This document shows, one piece after another, positions 17,312 through 26,132 of a DNA stretch of 64,000 nt (position 1 is the stretch's first letter; each line of letters starts with the position of its first letter). This DNA comes from Maridesulfovibrio sp. (GTDB lineage Bacteria > Desulfobacterota > Desulfovibrionia > Desulfovibrionales > Desulfovibrionaceae). Below the pieces are notes generated by a model. It was not told the origin of the DNA and did not search any database. It worked only from the letters and a program-made list of their open reading frames with translations. Position numbers and translations under genes: made by a program. The stretch covers positions 186,001 to 250,000 of the forward strand of contig NZ_OY781616.1 in the NCBI RefSeq assembly GCF_963677005.1, in the 5' to 3' direction.

Positions 17312-17351
17312 AAGGTCGGAGATGGTTGCTATCATCTTCGATCTTTTTTTT
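17312..17351 (+). terminator. Probable terminator of the sulfur-carrier operon
   Basis: AAGGTCGGAGATG (17312-17324) pairs with CATCTTCGATCTT (17333-17345), allowing two G-U pairs, and a run of T residues follows. It is the first part of a 527-bp gap (17246-17772). The rest of that gap is very AT-rich, and I see no gene or repeat in it apart from a weak promoter near its end. Confidence 0.65.
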
Positions 17352-17697
17352 GTGTGTATCTCTTTGGTACATTGGATCGATGCAGAATTTAAATTCAAAA
17401 CTGAATAAGTTAAAGATGAAATTGATTTTATGGTCATAACAGCAATTGTTTGTAAGTTGTTTTCAGCGTATTGATTGTTTGTTGTGTGCTTATATTGTTT
17501 TAATAGTTGTTTTTTGTTCTATACAATAATGATTTTGAATAGAAAGATTTCTGACTTTATGTGTTATTTTGTTTTTTTGCCTTGTAAAAATTATTATTTT
17601 ACTAAAAGTAAATGTTTTAAGATAAAACTTTTAAAAATATTTTAATGTTTGAAAGTTCGCAAATAGGCGAAACTGTTGGCAAATTATCATAATTTAC

Positions 17698-17724
17698 TAG
17701 ACAAACTCCGTGCTAGTGTATAAT
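17698..17724 (+). promoter_or_regulatory. Possible promoter of the 75-residue protein gene
   Basis: A perfect TATAAT at 17719-17724 lies 48 bases before the chosen ATG. The best -35 candidate (TAGACA, 17698-17703) is at a short 15-base spacing, so only the -10 element is well supported. Confidence 0.35.
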
Positions 17725-17772
17725 TTTTGGTTTATGCGAATAGCTTATCTTGTTTTAAAATCGGAGACACGT

Positions 17773-18000
17773 ATGAAAAGAGACCTTGAATCAATAGTTG
17801 CAGAGCTTAACAGTGTTTCTGCTGCTTTGAAATTTATCGAAAAATCTATTGAGTGCCATGAGTCGGAAGGTAGAGAAATTGATGCATGCGGTGTTTCCTA
17901 TCTGGTAAGACTTGTCCGTTTGCGTTCCAGGCGGATGGCGGAGTCCTGCTGGAATCTTTGCGGAGAAGATAATCGGATGACTGGAAATGCGCTAAAATGA
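17773..18000 (+). CDS. Small hypothetical protein
   Basis: A 75-residue, mostly helical protein rich in Ser, Glu and Arg, with four cysteines and no TM segment. The start at 17773 is supported by CGGAGA 7 bases upstream; the frame is open further upstream, but the translation there looks non-coding. I recognise no family. It precedes the receiver-phosphatase gene by 116 bases on the same strand, so a role in that pathway is possible, but there is no direct evidence. Confidence 0.55.
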   Translation: MKRDLESIVAELNSVSAALKFIEKSIECHESEGREIDACGVSYLVRLVRLRSRRMAESCWNLCGEDNRMTGNALK

Positions 18001-18116
18001 TAATGAGCGTGCTGATTATACTGTAGAATTCCTGGAGACTGTGTTATGTAGACATGTGGTTTTAATAGAATGTGTTTCGTTGCGGGTTGCTCCCCGCGTT
18101 GAACGGAGGTCGAGCT

Positions 18117-19310
18117 GTGAGTATTGAGAAACAGGACAAAAACGAGTCTTGCGGGACACCCAGAATACTGGTTGTTGATGATTCGGCAACCATGAGAAAC
18201 TTCCTTACCAGAGTTCTGGAAGACGACTACAGCGTTGTTACAGCCTCTGACGGAGTGGAGTGTTTTGTCCGGTATGAGGAAACAAGACCGTGTGTAATTC
18301 TGCTTGATCTCATCATGCCGAGAATGGACGGCTTTTCTGTTATCGATAAAATCCGCAATGAAATAGGGGATCAGGAAGTTATCATAATTGTTCTTACCGG
18401 GCAGGACGAGCAGGAGATAAAAGCCAGGGCTCTTAACAGCGGGGCCAACGATTATCTGACCAAACCTTTTCATGTTGTGGAGCTCAAGGCCAGGGTGGGG
18501 GTCGCCATACGCCAGGTAATGCTTACCAGACAGTTGCAGACCGCCAATGCCCGCCTGCAAAGGGCGTATGATATTATTGACGATGAAGTGCGGCTTGTTG
18601 CCAGGTTGCAGGACAAGCTTCTCCCTACTACTGTCCCGGTAATTGACGGGCTGGAACTCAAAAGCCTTTATCGTCCGTCCGGGCGGGCCAGCGGAGACTA
18701 TTATGATATATTTGGCCTCGGGGACGGAGTCATCCGGGTCATAGTGGCGGATGTCTCCGGGCACGGACCGCAGGCAGCCTTCATAATGGCCATAGTAAGG
18801 ACTCTGTTCAAGGCCGATGGGTCGGCACAGAGTGAGCTCGGCAGCACATTGCAGCAGATCAACTGCCACCTGCAGGATCTTATCGGCAAGGACAGTTACT
18901 TCGTGACCCTTTTTGCCGCGGATATTGATTTCAATAAAGGCGTAATGCGTTATCTGAGTGCCGGACACTGTCCGGGACTGATAATGATTGACGGGAAACT
19001 TGAAGAACCTCTTTATGCAATGGTTCCTCCATTCGGTTTTTTCCCGGTTGACTGTTCTCTTGCCGAGTGTCGCTTTTCCGAGTCGTTGAAATTATTCCTG
19101 TTTACTGACGGATGCTACGAGTGGAGAATGGGGGCGGATTTTTTCAGTCTTGATCCCTTTGTCGAGATAATTGAAGGTCTGATGAAAAAAGATGCTCTAT
19201 GTCTTGATTCAATTGAGGATATCCTTGAACAGAATACAGGAGTGCGTCCCGTTTTTGACGATGACGTAACCGCAATGCTGATTGACTGGCGCAGTGTGGG
19301 CAAGAGTTAG
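18117..19310 (+). CDS. Receiver-PP2C (SpoIIE/RsbU-type) protein serine phosphatase
   Basis: This 397-residue protein has an N-terminal receiver (14-130) with D21/D22, phosphoacceptor D64 (LLDLIMPRMDG), T94 and K116, a coiled-coil linker (137-168), and a C-terminal PP2C-like phosphatase. The phosphatase carries the metal ligands in SGDYYD (D194), ADVSGHG (D212), FTDG and FDDDVTA. Proteins of this layout dephosphorylate STAS-domain anti-sigma antagonists in partner-switching pathways, with activity controlled by receiver phosphorylation. No anti-sigma kinase or stand-alone STAS protein lies beside it. The start is GTG at 18117, with GGAGG at 18105-18109; a longer ATG version would place that site inside the gene. 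Confidence 0.88.
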   Translation: MSIEKQDKNESCGTPRILVVDDSATMRNFLTRVLEDDYSVVTASDGVECFVRYEETRPCVILLDLIMPRMDGFSVIDKIRNEIGDQEVIIIVLTGQDEQEIKARALNSGANDYLTKPFHVVELKARVGVAIRQVMLTRQLQTANARLQRAYDIIDDEVRLVARLQDKLLPTTVPVIDGLELKSLYRPSGRASGDYYDIFGLGDGVIRVIVADVSGHGPQAAFIMAIVRTLFKADGSAQSELGSTLQQINCHLQDLIGKDSYFVTLFAADIDFNKGVMRYLSAGHCPGLIMIDGKLEEPLYAMVPPFGFFPVDCSLAECRFSESLKLFLFTDGCYEWRMGADFFSLDPFVEIIEGLMKKDALCLDSIEDILEQNTGVRPVFDDDVTAMLIDWRSVGKS

Positions 19311-19385
19311 CCGTTCTGCCGGATCATATTTACATTACTTATTCACTTGCGCGCTGCCAGGCGGAACTGTTTTCAATAATACGGA

Positions 19386-20243
19386 TCAGCTTCTTTCCCC
19401 GTCTTCCGGGAAATATGGTGTGTTCTTCAATCTGTTCAGTGCGGCAAGGGCAGTAATCAGAAAAAAAGAAATAACAATCAGCATCCCGGCTTCCGGGAAA
19501 TATTTTTCCGGGCGGTTAAGCCATTTCTCAATTATGTACTCTTTTTCTTTTTTCGGAATTGCGGCCATGTATTTGTTGATCGTTTTGATCAGTCCGCTTT
19601 TCGAGTATCCCGAGGCGGGATAGAGCTCACGAGTATACATTTCCCTGATACATTCGAAAGAGTCGTCCAATCCGAGGTGATTCAGTTGGTATGCCCCTAC
19701 CGGCAGGTCTACGACAAAAGTTTTGAGCCTACCTTCGGCAACCAGTTTGAACATGTCTTCAATTGAATTGAAAATCATCAGGGGGGTGTAGGGATATACC
19801 TTCTGCATGAAGTCTTTTCCGTATCCGCCCTTGAGAACACCGCATACAGTTTCCTGCATGTTCAGTCCGTTTTTTTCGATGATTTTTTTTGAGGCGAAAA
19901 GAGCCCCTTTCATGTGAAACAGGTAATCTCCATACACAAGTTTCTCTGCGCGCTCTTTTGAATAGAACAGTCCGCCGATGATATCAGCCTGTCCGGTTAT
20001 TGCAGCCGACAGGACTCCAGGCCAGTCTTTTAAATCAAATGAAACCTCAATCCCTGAATGTTTTGACCACTCTTTCCACAGGTCAATGATGATGCCGTCC
20101 GCATCTCCGTTGCTGTTGATGAATGAAAGCGGGGGCATTCCTGATGAATGCGTTATGACTAGTGGAGAGGAAACAGCAGGGGCTGGTATCGCCGTGGCGA
20201 GTAGGAGTATTGCGATAATCAATTTATAAACAAGATTCAGCAC
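19386..20243 (-). CDS. Periplasmic solute-binding-type protein with C-terminal TM helix
   Basis: With a GTG start at 20243 (GCAGGA 8 bases upstream) this is a 285-residue protein with a signal peptide or TM segment (about 2-26), then a bacterial extracellular solute-binding family 3 fold: PPLSFIN, the DLWKEW helix, ADIIGGLFYSKERAEKLVYGDYLF, and a C-terminal KYMAAIPKKEKEYIIEKWL. A hydrophobic segment near the C-terminus (about 254-270) and a short basic tail follow. Free transporter-binding proteins lack such a helix, so this looks like the sensor part of a receptor (kinase or GGDEF) whose output domain is missing. An open frame continues upstream to 20381 but without a ribosome site. The gene stands alone. 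Confidence 0.7.
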   Translation of the reverse strand: MLNLVYKLIIAILLLATAIPAPAVSSPLVITHSSGMPPLSFINSNGDADGIIIDLWKEWSKHSGIEVSFDLKDWPGVLSAAITGQADIIGGLFYSKERAEKLVYGDYLFHMKGALFASKKIIEKNGLNMQETVCGVLKGGYGKDFMQKVYPYTPLMIFNSIEDMFKLVAEGRLKTFVVDLPVGAYQLNHLGLDDSFECIREMYTRELYPASGYSKSGLIKTINKYMAAIPKKEKEYIIEKWLNRPEKYFPEAGMLIVISFFLITALAALNRLKNTPYFPEDGERS

Positions 20244-20654
20244 GATTGTGTCCTGCCGGGGCCGTTTCCCGGAATTATACGCAGTTTTCTGCTCTGTTAA
20301 AACAGTAAACAGGTTAGAACCGTTGACAGATTTTTCAAGCATGAAGTCTTTAACGCCTTGTGTGCAAACAAAACCGTTCAATGCTGAGACTGGTCGGTCT
20401 TGATATCAGCGTGGCTTTTACAGGTGGCATGCTCTAGAAGTCGTATGAAACTGTTTTCTGGGTAGAACCTGTTTTTCGAAGATAGTTATATGTTTTATTC
20501 TGTTAAAGATAAAGAGTTCAGACAATCATACATTTATATCTTTTTGCAGGAAGTATCTATTTGAAAAATGAATACATGAGACCGTAGAGGTCTTTGAAAA
20601 AGGGTATTGCAATGGAGTGAGTTGACCGAGCCGGGTCTGCCCTGCACTGCTGTT

Positions 20655-21968
20655 TTAGCCGGACGCAGCCAGTTGCTTCAGGAGGGTGAAACTTTCATCA
20701 AGGCTTTTTCGCTCTTCAATGACCTGCTGCAGAAATCCGTTGATGGCCGGGACCATTTTTATGGCCGAATCAATGTTCTTGTTGGCTCCTGACTGGTAGG
20801 CGCCGATGTTGACCATATCCTCAACCTTACGGAACGTGGCCAGTTGCCCGAGAACCTTGCGGCCTGCTGCGACCACATCCGGCTGAACAATATCACTGCG
20901 AACCCTGCTGACGCTTTTGAGAACGTCTATGCAGGGGTAGTGACCCTGGTCAGCAAGGTCACGGGTCAGGACTATGTGCCCGTCAAGAATGGAGCGCACC
21001 GCATCGGCAATCGGTTCCGTAAAATCGTCACCGTCAACCAGAACCGTGTATATCCCGGTTATCGATCCGGCTGGGTTCTTCCCGGCACGTTCCAGCAGCT
21101 TGGGAAGCTGGGCGAAGACCGAAGGGGTGTAGCCGCCTCTGGTCGGAGGCTCGCCTGCGGCAAGACCTACCTCGCGGCCGGCCATGGCGAATCGGGTCAC
21201 GGAGTCCATCATCAGGAGTACGTCCTGCCCGAGGTCGCGGAAATATTCTGCTATGGCTGTGGCTGTATACGCGGCGCGCATGCGGATAAGCGGACTTTTA
21301 TCCGAAGTGGCGATGACCAGCACGGAACGGGCCAGTCCTTCCGGGCCCAGGTCGCGTTCCATGAACTCCACAACTTCGCGCCCGCGTTCGCCGATAAGGC
21401 CGATTACGTTTACATCCGCCACCGTATAGCGGGCCATCATGGACAGCAGTGTCGATTTTCCGACTCCGGAACCGGCCATGATGCCCATGCGCTGACCTTT
21501 GCCCAGCGTCAGCAGGCTGTTGATGGCTTTTACCCCGACATCAAGCGGTTCGTTGATGCGCGGGCGTTCCAGCGGGTTGGGAGGGTCGCGGTGCAGAGGG
21601 TTGTAGCTTTCCGGGATGATCGGTCCCTTGCCGTCGATGGGTTCGCCGAAGGCATCAACGGCCCTGCCGAGCAGGCTCATGCCCACCGGTATTTTGGGGG
21701 GAGTCTGCGAGTTCCTGATCAGGCTTCCGGGGCTTATGCCGTGCAGTTCTCCGTAAGGCATGAACAGACAGGAACCGTCCCTGAAGCCGACAACCTCGGC
21801 TGCGATGGGTGTGTCGGAGTCTTCGGGCATGAGATGACATACCGAGCCCAAAGGTGCCCTGATGCCACGCCCTTCGGCAATAAGGCCTACGACCTTGCTT
21901 ACTTTGCCGAAGCTGCGGCAGGGATCTATGTCATTTAGCAGTGTGGTGCAGCCTTTCATGTCCGCCAT
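20655..21968 (-). CDS. fliI: Flagellar export ATPase FliI
   Basis: FliI (437 residues) is the ATPase that helps drive export of flagellar axial proteins through the type III apparatus. It has the F1-beta-like core: Walker A GSGVGKST at about 163-170, ERGREVVEF, Walker B VLLMMDSVTRFA, and the GSITGIYTVLVDGDD region. Its length is normal. The ATG at 21968 lies 3 bases before the fliH stop codon, with GGAGA upstream. It is the last recognisable gene of the flgB-flgC-fliE-fliF-fliG-fliH-fliI series. No fliJ follows: the 411 bases downstream (20244-20654) hold no credible coding frame, and I see nothing else there. Confidence 0.96.
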   Translation of the reverse strand: MADMKGCTTLLNDIDPCRSFGKVSKVVGLIAEGRGIRAPLGSVCHLMPEDSDTPIAAEVVGFRDGSCLFMPYGELHGISPGSLIRNSQTPPKIPVGMSLLGRAVDAFGEPIDGKGPIIPESYNPLHRDPPNPLERPRINEPLDVGVKAINSLLTLGKGQRMGIMAGSGVGKSTLLSMMARYTVADVNVIGLIGERGREVVEFMERDLGPEGLARSVLVIATSDKSPLIRMRAAYTATAIAEYFRDLGQDVLLMMDSVTRFAMAGREVGLAAGEPPTRGGYTPSVFAQLPKLLERAGKNPAGSITGIYTVLVDGDDFTEPIADAVRSILDGHIVLTRDLADQGHYPCIDVLKSVSRVRSDIVQPDVVAAGRKVLGQLATFRKVEDMVNIGAYQSGANKNIDSAIKMVPAINGFLQQVIEERKSLDESFTLLKQLAASG

Positions 21969-21970
21969 GG

Positions 21971-22711
21971 CTATTCTCCGGTTGTTCCGGTCAGTTGGCC
22001 GAGAATTTCCTGCACACCTTCCCAGCGAGAGGTGATGGTGTTGTCCACCACCGCGTCTTCCGCTTCTACAATGACCCCACCGTTGTCAATGGACGGGTCC
22101 GGCTTGATTCTCCATTTGGAAAGGTCCGGATGCTCTGCCGCAGCCTGTTCAAGCAGCGGCCCGATGATGTCTGCATCAGCGGGGGAAATTTTGATTACCA
22201 GCTGGGTAAGGGAATCTATCCGTGAAATGGCTTCGTCTAGCAGGGCGTGGAGAATTTCCTGCCTGCGGCTTTCCATTTCCACTCCCAGCGTTTTTTCTAT
22301 GACCATGAATACAAGCTGAACCGCGTCTGTTGTCTGGGCCAGAACCACGTTGCGGGACTGTTCCTGAATGGCGGCCAGCGTCTGCGCAAGGTTGCCGCTG
22401 AAGGCGATCATGTGCTGCTCGGCATCCTGGGCGGCCTGCTGCTGCCCGGCAGCATAACCTTCCGCCTGTGCGTTGGCCCTGATTCCTTCCGCTTCGGCCA
22501 TGGCCTTGGAAATTATCTCCTTGGCCATGTTCTGGGCCTTGACCTTGACCCGTTCAAAATATTCCTTGTCCGTGTCTTCGTTCCATGTAGGCTTTTTCTT
22601 GCCTTCCATTTCCTGAATAGTCATCTCCTGAGTCTTGTTATTGGAATCAAGACCCATGATGACCCGGCCGGTGTAAAACTTGCCGTCATTTTCAGACTTA
22701 GACAAAGACAT
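21971..22711 (-). CDS. fliH: Flagellar assembly protein FliH
   Basis: FliH (246 residues) binds and regulates the FliI ATPase at the base of the export gate. It has a variable N-terminal part, a long Ala/Glu/Gln-rich helix (about 70-125, with AEAEGIRANAQAEGYAAGQQQA features) and a conserved C-terminal domain ending in a GGVIVEAEDAVVDNTI-type strand. The start overlaps the 3' end of fliG by 14 bases, and the stop abuts fliI, so translation is coupled. Confidence 0.9.
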   Translation of the reverse strand: MSLSKSENDGKFYTGRVIMGLDSNNKTQEMTIQEMEGKKKPTWNEDTDKEYFERVKVKAQNMAKEIISKAMAEAEGIRANAQAEGYAAGQQQAAQDAEQHMIAFSGNLAQTLAAIQEQSRNVVLAQTTDAVQLVFMVIEKTLGVEMESRRQEILHALLDEAISRIDSLTQLVIKISPADADIIGPLLEQAAAEHPDLSKWRIKPDPSIDNGGVIVEAEDAVVDNTITSRWEGVQEILGQLTGTTGE

Positions 22712-23699
22712 CTCCCGATCCTCTGCTGATCATGATCCGGCCCTCGTCTTCGAGGCGACGGATGTTCTTTACAATATTCTGCTGGGCCGATTCCACATCG
22801 GAAAGTTTTACCGGTCCCATAATTTCCAGATCTTCCCTGATCATGTTCGAAGCACGCTCGGACATGTTCTTGAAGAAAAGTTCCTGCAGGTCGTCGGAAG
22901 CACCCTTGAGAGCCGTTGTGAGTTCCTCGTTGGAAACTTCCTTGAGCAGTTCGCGGATGGCCCGGTCGTCGAGGCCCTTGATGTCTTCGAAGACGAACAT
23001 GAGGTTCCTGATTTCTTCGGCCATCTGGGTGGATTCTTCCTCGATTTCGGAAAGGACTTCTTCCTCGGTGGAGCGGTCCACCGCGTTGAGGATTTCCGCT
23101 ACTGCCGGTACGCCGCCGACCTTCTTGCCTTCCTTGCCGCCCATGGCGATAAGCTGGCTCTGCAGCACGCGGTCCACTTCCATGAGCATCTCCTCGGCCA
23201 CGGCTTCAAGTCTGGCCAGCCTCATGAGGACTTCGGCCCTTACTCCGCCGGGCAGGTTGGAGATTAGGTCTGCGGCCTGGTCCGGGTGCAGGTGCCCGAT
23301 GATCAGTGCCAGTGTCTGGGGATGTTCGTTCCTGAGAATCTGTGCGAGTATCTTGGGGCTGACGTTCTGCAGTTCCTGGAACGGGGCCGGGCCGCTTTCG
23401 AGGTCCAGTTTGTCCAGAATGAACTTGGCTGTTTCTTCGTCAAGAGATTTGCTGAGCAGCCTTTTGACCTGATCCGCCCCACCCATGAGAAGTTCCGCAC
23501 CGTAAGCCAGAGTTTCGTTGAACTCCTTGAGCACTTCAAGCACCTGCTCCTTGGGGACTGAATCCATCTCGAGCATGGCCCTGGACACATCTGCAATTTC
23601 CTGACGGCTCATGCGCTTGAAGGATTCAGCCGTAAACTTGTCCCCGAGGGCAAGAAGTACGATGGCGGTTTTCTGATTCCCGTTGAACGGCGTTGACAA
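22698..23699 (-). CDS. fliG: Flagellar motor switch protein FliG
   Basis: FliG (333 residues) forms the rotor ring that contacts the stator and the MS ring and sets torque and rotation sense. The middle-domain EHPQ motif (NEHPQTLALIIGHL) and the C-terminal torque helix with DDRAIRELLKEV are present. The start is TTG at 23699, two bases past the fliF stop. It is supported by AGGAGG about 9 bases upstream and by the conserved N-terminus that follows. Overlap with fliH at the 3' end indicates a tight operon. Confidence 0.95.
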   Translation of the reverse strand: MSTPFNGNQKTAIVLLALGDKFTAESFKRMSRQEIADVSRAMLEMDSVPKEQVLEVLKEFNETLAYGAELLMGGADQVKRLLSKSLDEETAKFILDKLDLESGPAPFQELQNVSPKILAQILRNEHPQTLALIIGHLHPDQAADLISNLPGGVRAEVLMRLARLEAVAEEMLMEVDRVLQSQLIAMGGKEGKKVGGVPAVAEILNAVDRSTEEEVLSEIEEESTQMAEEIRNLMFVFEDIKGLDDRAIRELLKEVSNEELTTALKGASDDLQELFFKNMSERASNMIREDLEIMGPVKLSDVESAQQNIVKNIRRLEDEGRIMISRGSGDVFV

Positions 23700-23700
23700 T

Positions 23701-25305
23701 TTATGCTGCCTCCTGCTTCAGCCAGCTCTTCAGCACCTGCACGGCCTGGTCCATGTTCTTTTCTGAAAGTTGCAGTGCCTGAGCTTTGGCGTTCTCAAGC
23801 TTACGTGCCGTATCAAGAGCCTCTTCGTCAAGATCACTTTCGTCAAGTGCAAGTCTTTCTCCTGCTTCGGGCAGTCCTGCGACTTCGTCAATGTCCTCTT
23901 CTGCCACACGAGGCTTGATCAGGGCCATGACCACGGGGCGGACGACCAGGACCAGGAAGAGGAAGATAAGCAGTCCGTTGAGGAACGGCTTGCCGAGGCG
24001 CTGTGCGTATTCAAGCATTGTGCGCATGAGGCCTTCGTCGCCGAAGAGATCCTGCATGCCGAAGGACATGTTCGAGACTTCAAGAGAGTCGCCGCGTACT
24101 TCATCATAGCCCACCGCATTGCGCACCAGTTCGCGGATACGCTGCATTTCTTCTGCGGAGCGAGGTACGTAGGTTACTTCTCCGGTGTCGGGATTCTTCT
24201 GATAGGTGCCGTCAACGATGACCGCAACAGTGATTCTCTTCACTTCTCCGACCGGGACTATGATCTGCTGTTCTTCCTTGTTGATTTCATAGTTTGTGGT
24301 GCGGGTTTCGCGGTTTGAATCCTGGGTTGTGGCTGTGCCGGTAAATCCGTCGCCGCGGAAGTTTGCTTCGGGAACGCCGCCGTCAACGTTGGCGGTTCCG
24401 CGGGTGGTTTCTTCGCTGGTCTGTTCGGATCTGGCAACCTGACCGTCAGGGTCGTAGGTTTCCTGCTTGATAGTGCGCTGTCTGAAATCCAGTTCGGCGT
24501 TGACCTTGGCAATGACCTTGTCCGGGCCGACGATGGGAGTAAGCAGGCGCTGGATGCGCTGTTCTATCTTTGCTTCAAGACCGGACTTGTATTCAAGCTG
24601 GCTGTTGGTGATGTTCAGCCCCAGTCCTCCGTCATCCTCGGGCTGATAGAGCACCTGCCCGTGCATGTCGGTGATGGTGACTGCGGAAGGCTTCAGCCCT
24701 TCAACAGACATGACCACGAGGTTCAGAACACCCTTGATCTGCTTGTCGGTGAGCTTGTCACCTTCCTTGAGCTTCAACACTACGGAAGCGGAAGGTTCGG
24801 CCTGTTCTTCGATGAAAAGTGACTTGGCCGGGAGAACCAGATGCACGCGGGCTCTTTCAACCTGCGGAAATTCGCTGATGGTCCTGGCCAGTTCACCCTG
24901 CAGGGCGCGCTGGTAGTTTATGCGCTGGATAAAGTCAGTCTGCCCGATCTGGACCTGGTCGAAAATTTCATACCCTATTCCCTGTCCGTGAAGGGCTCCT
25001 TCCCCGGCTATTTTGAGCCGCAGGTCGTAAACCTTGTCCGCAGGGACCAGAATAGTGGAACCGTTGTCCTGAATCTTGTAGGGTTCCTTGGTGGACTGCA
25101 GCATGGAAACTACGCGGGAAGCGTCTTCCGGGTAGAGCTTGGTGTAAAGAACTCGATACTCGGTCCGGTTAAGCCAGAACACCATGAGGATAAATGCGAT
25201 TACAACGGTGGCTGCGAGCCCGCCGATGAGAATCCTCTGTGAAACTGTACGGTTGGACCAGAATCCTTTGAATTTATTCAGATATTCGGAGATGAAATCG
25301 GGCAT
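23701..25305 (-). CDS. fliF: Flagellar MS-ring protein FliF
   Basis: FliF (534 residues) forms the MS ring in the inner membrane. TM1 spans about 24-46 (LIGGLAATVVIAFILMVFW). The large periplasmic part contains the ring-building motif region RINYQRALQGELARTI and the LVLPAKS segment. TM2 spans about 445-465 (FLNGLLIFLFLVLVVRPVV). The short cytoplasmic tail binds FliG. AGGAG precedes the ATG. The gene is separated from fliE by a 458-bp gap that contains a possible RpoN promoter, so fliF may head its own transcript. Confidence 0.95.
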   Translation of the reverse strand: MPDFISEYLNKFKGFWSNRTVSQRILIGGLAATVVIAFILMVFWLNRTEYRVLYTKLYPEDASRVVSMLQSTKEPYKIQDNGSTILVPADKVYDLRLKIAGEGALHGQGIGYEIFDQVQIGQTDFIQRINYQRALQGELARTISEFPQVERARVHLVLPAKSLFIEEQAEPSASVVLKLKEGDKLTDKQIKGVLNLVVMSVEGLKPSAVTITDMHGQVLYQPEDDGGLGLNITNSQLEYKSGLEAKIEQRIQRLLTPIVGPDKVIAKVNAELDFRQRTIKQETYDPDGQVARSEQTSEETTRGTANVDGGVPEANFRGDGFTGTATTQDSNRETRTTNYEINKEEQQIIVPVGEVKRITVAVIVDGTYQKNPDTGEVTYVPRSAEEMQRIRELVRNAVGYDEVRGDSLEVSNMSFGMQDLFGDEGLMRTMLEYAQRLGKPFLNGLLIFLFLVLVVRPVVMALIKPRVAEEDIDEVAGLPEAGERLALDESDLDEEALDTARKLENAKAQALQLSEKNMDQAVQVLKSWLKQEAA

Positions 25306-25338
25306 ATTATTACTCCTGACGATTTTTCAGAAGTAAAA

Positions 25339-25353
25339 GCAATATGTGGTCCA
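25339..25353 (-). promoter_or_regulatory. Possible sigma-54 (RpoN) promoter upstream of fliF
   Basis: On the minus strand the sequence reads TGGACC, five bases, TTGC, ending 33 bases before the fliF ATG. The -12 GC is exact; the -24 element differs from TGGCAC at two positions. Spacing and location fit a class of promoters known for flagellar genes. Confidence 0.5.
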
Positions 25354-25464
25354 ACTGGCATTTCTCTATTTATTTAAGTGTGTTGTGTGTGTGGCGAAAG
25401 GGGGTGTGAGGAAGTTGTAGGGATGAGTGACAAAAAAATGATCTTCAGGGATTGGGGCGGCGGG

Positions 25465-25494
25465 AACGGATCATTGTAATCCGTTCATTTTTTT
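25465..25494 (+). terminator. Intrinsic-terminator-like hairpin antisense to the flagellar operon
   Basis: AACGGAT (25465-25471) and ATCCGTT (25479-25485) form a 7-bp stem, followed by CA and seven T residues on the plus strand. No plus-strand gene lies upstream. The 458-bp fliE-fliF gap (25306-25763) also holds a perfect GTCCGGA/TCCGGAC hairpin at 25547-25567, but no convincing gene. Confidence 0.5.
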
Positions 25495-25763
25495 GACGTA
25501 TGACCGGAGCAGGGGTGTCCGGGCCGTAAAAATGAAAAGCAGAGATGTCCGGAACTGTACTCCGGACAGGACTGAGTCCCCCGGCAAAAGGGGGGGCATT
25601 TTCTACCGACAGCTTATTCATAACTGCAGTGGGTTCAGGGGCCCTGCCGTGTTTTCGGACACAGGTTTGCATAGAGGTTCTGCGCTCCGGTACGGACGTC
25701 CGGCAGCAATACGGAGCAGGGCCGTATAGGCTTCCAGTTTAGTTGTTTAACTGCATCCCGATA

Positions 25764-26090
25764 CTAGAAGGGCATCTTGAGGACTTCCTGATAGGCGGTC
25801 ATAACTTTGGAGCGCACTGTGCTGGTCATGGTCATGGCAACACTTGCCTTCTGCAGGGAGATCATCAGTTCGTGAACGTTCTGGTTCTTGCCGGATGCGA
25901 AATCCTGAATCATGGATCTCTTTTCGGTTTCCAGGTCGTTTACACTCTTTAATGAACTGGACAGGGTTTCCGAAAAGGAATTCGGCTCAGCCTTATCCAT
26001 GTTCATAGTCTTGTCGAATTTCTTTTCGAACTGCTTCTGGGTCTGGAGGGCGTTTGTGTATGCCTGCATTGCTACATTTCTGATGGCCAT
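25764..26090 (-). CDS. fliE: Flagellar hook-basal body protein FliE
   Basis: FliE (108 residues) connects the MS ring to the proximal rod. The C-terminal half carries the conserved VHELMISLQKASVAMTMTSTVRSKVMTAYQEVLKM-type helix region that is diagnostic for the family, and the N-terminal half is variable, as expected. It follows flgC by 42 bases on the same strand, in the conserved flgB-flgC-fliE order. Confidence 0.95.
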   Translation of the reverse strand: MAIRNVAMQAYTNALQTQKQFEKKFDKTMNMDKAEPNSFSETLSSSLKSVNDLETEKRSMIQDFASGKNQNVHELMISLQKASVAMTMTSTVRSKVMTAYQEVLKMPF

Positions 26091-26132
26091 CTGTGTTCTC
26101 CTTGCGTATTTGCTGCCGATCTTCCGTCAGCC

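Noticed and set aside
17400..17700. AT-rich gap as an origin of replication or a prophage attachment site
   Set aside because: No DnaA-box cluster, repeat array, tRNA or integrase is present; AT-richness alone is not evidence.
25445..25672. 75-residue frame in the fliE-fliF gap on the minus strand
   Set aside because: No ribosome site, odd Arg/Pro composition, and overlap with two strong hairpins argue that the region is regulatory and not coding.
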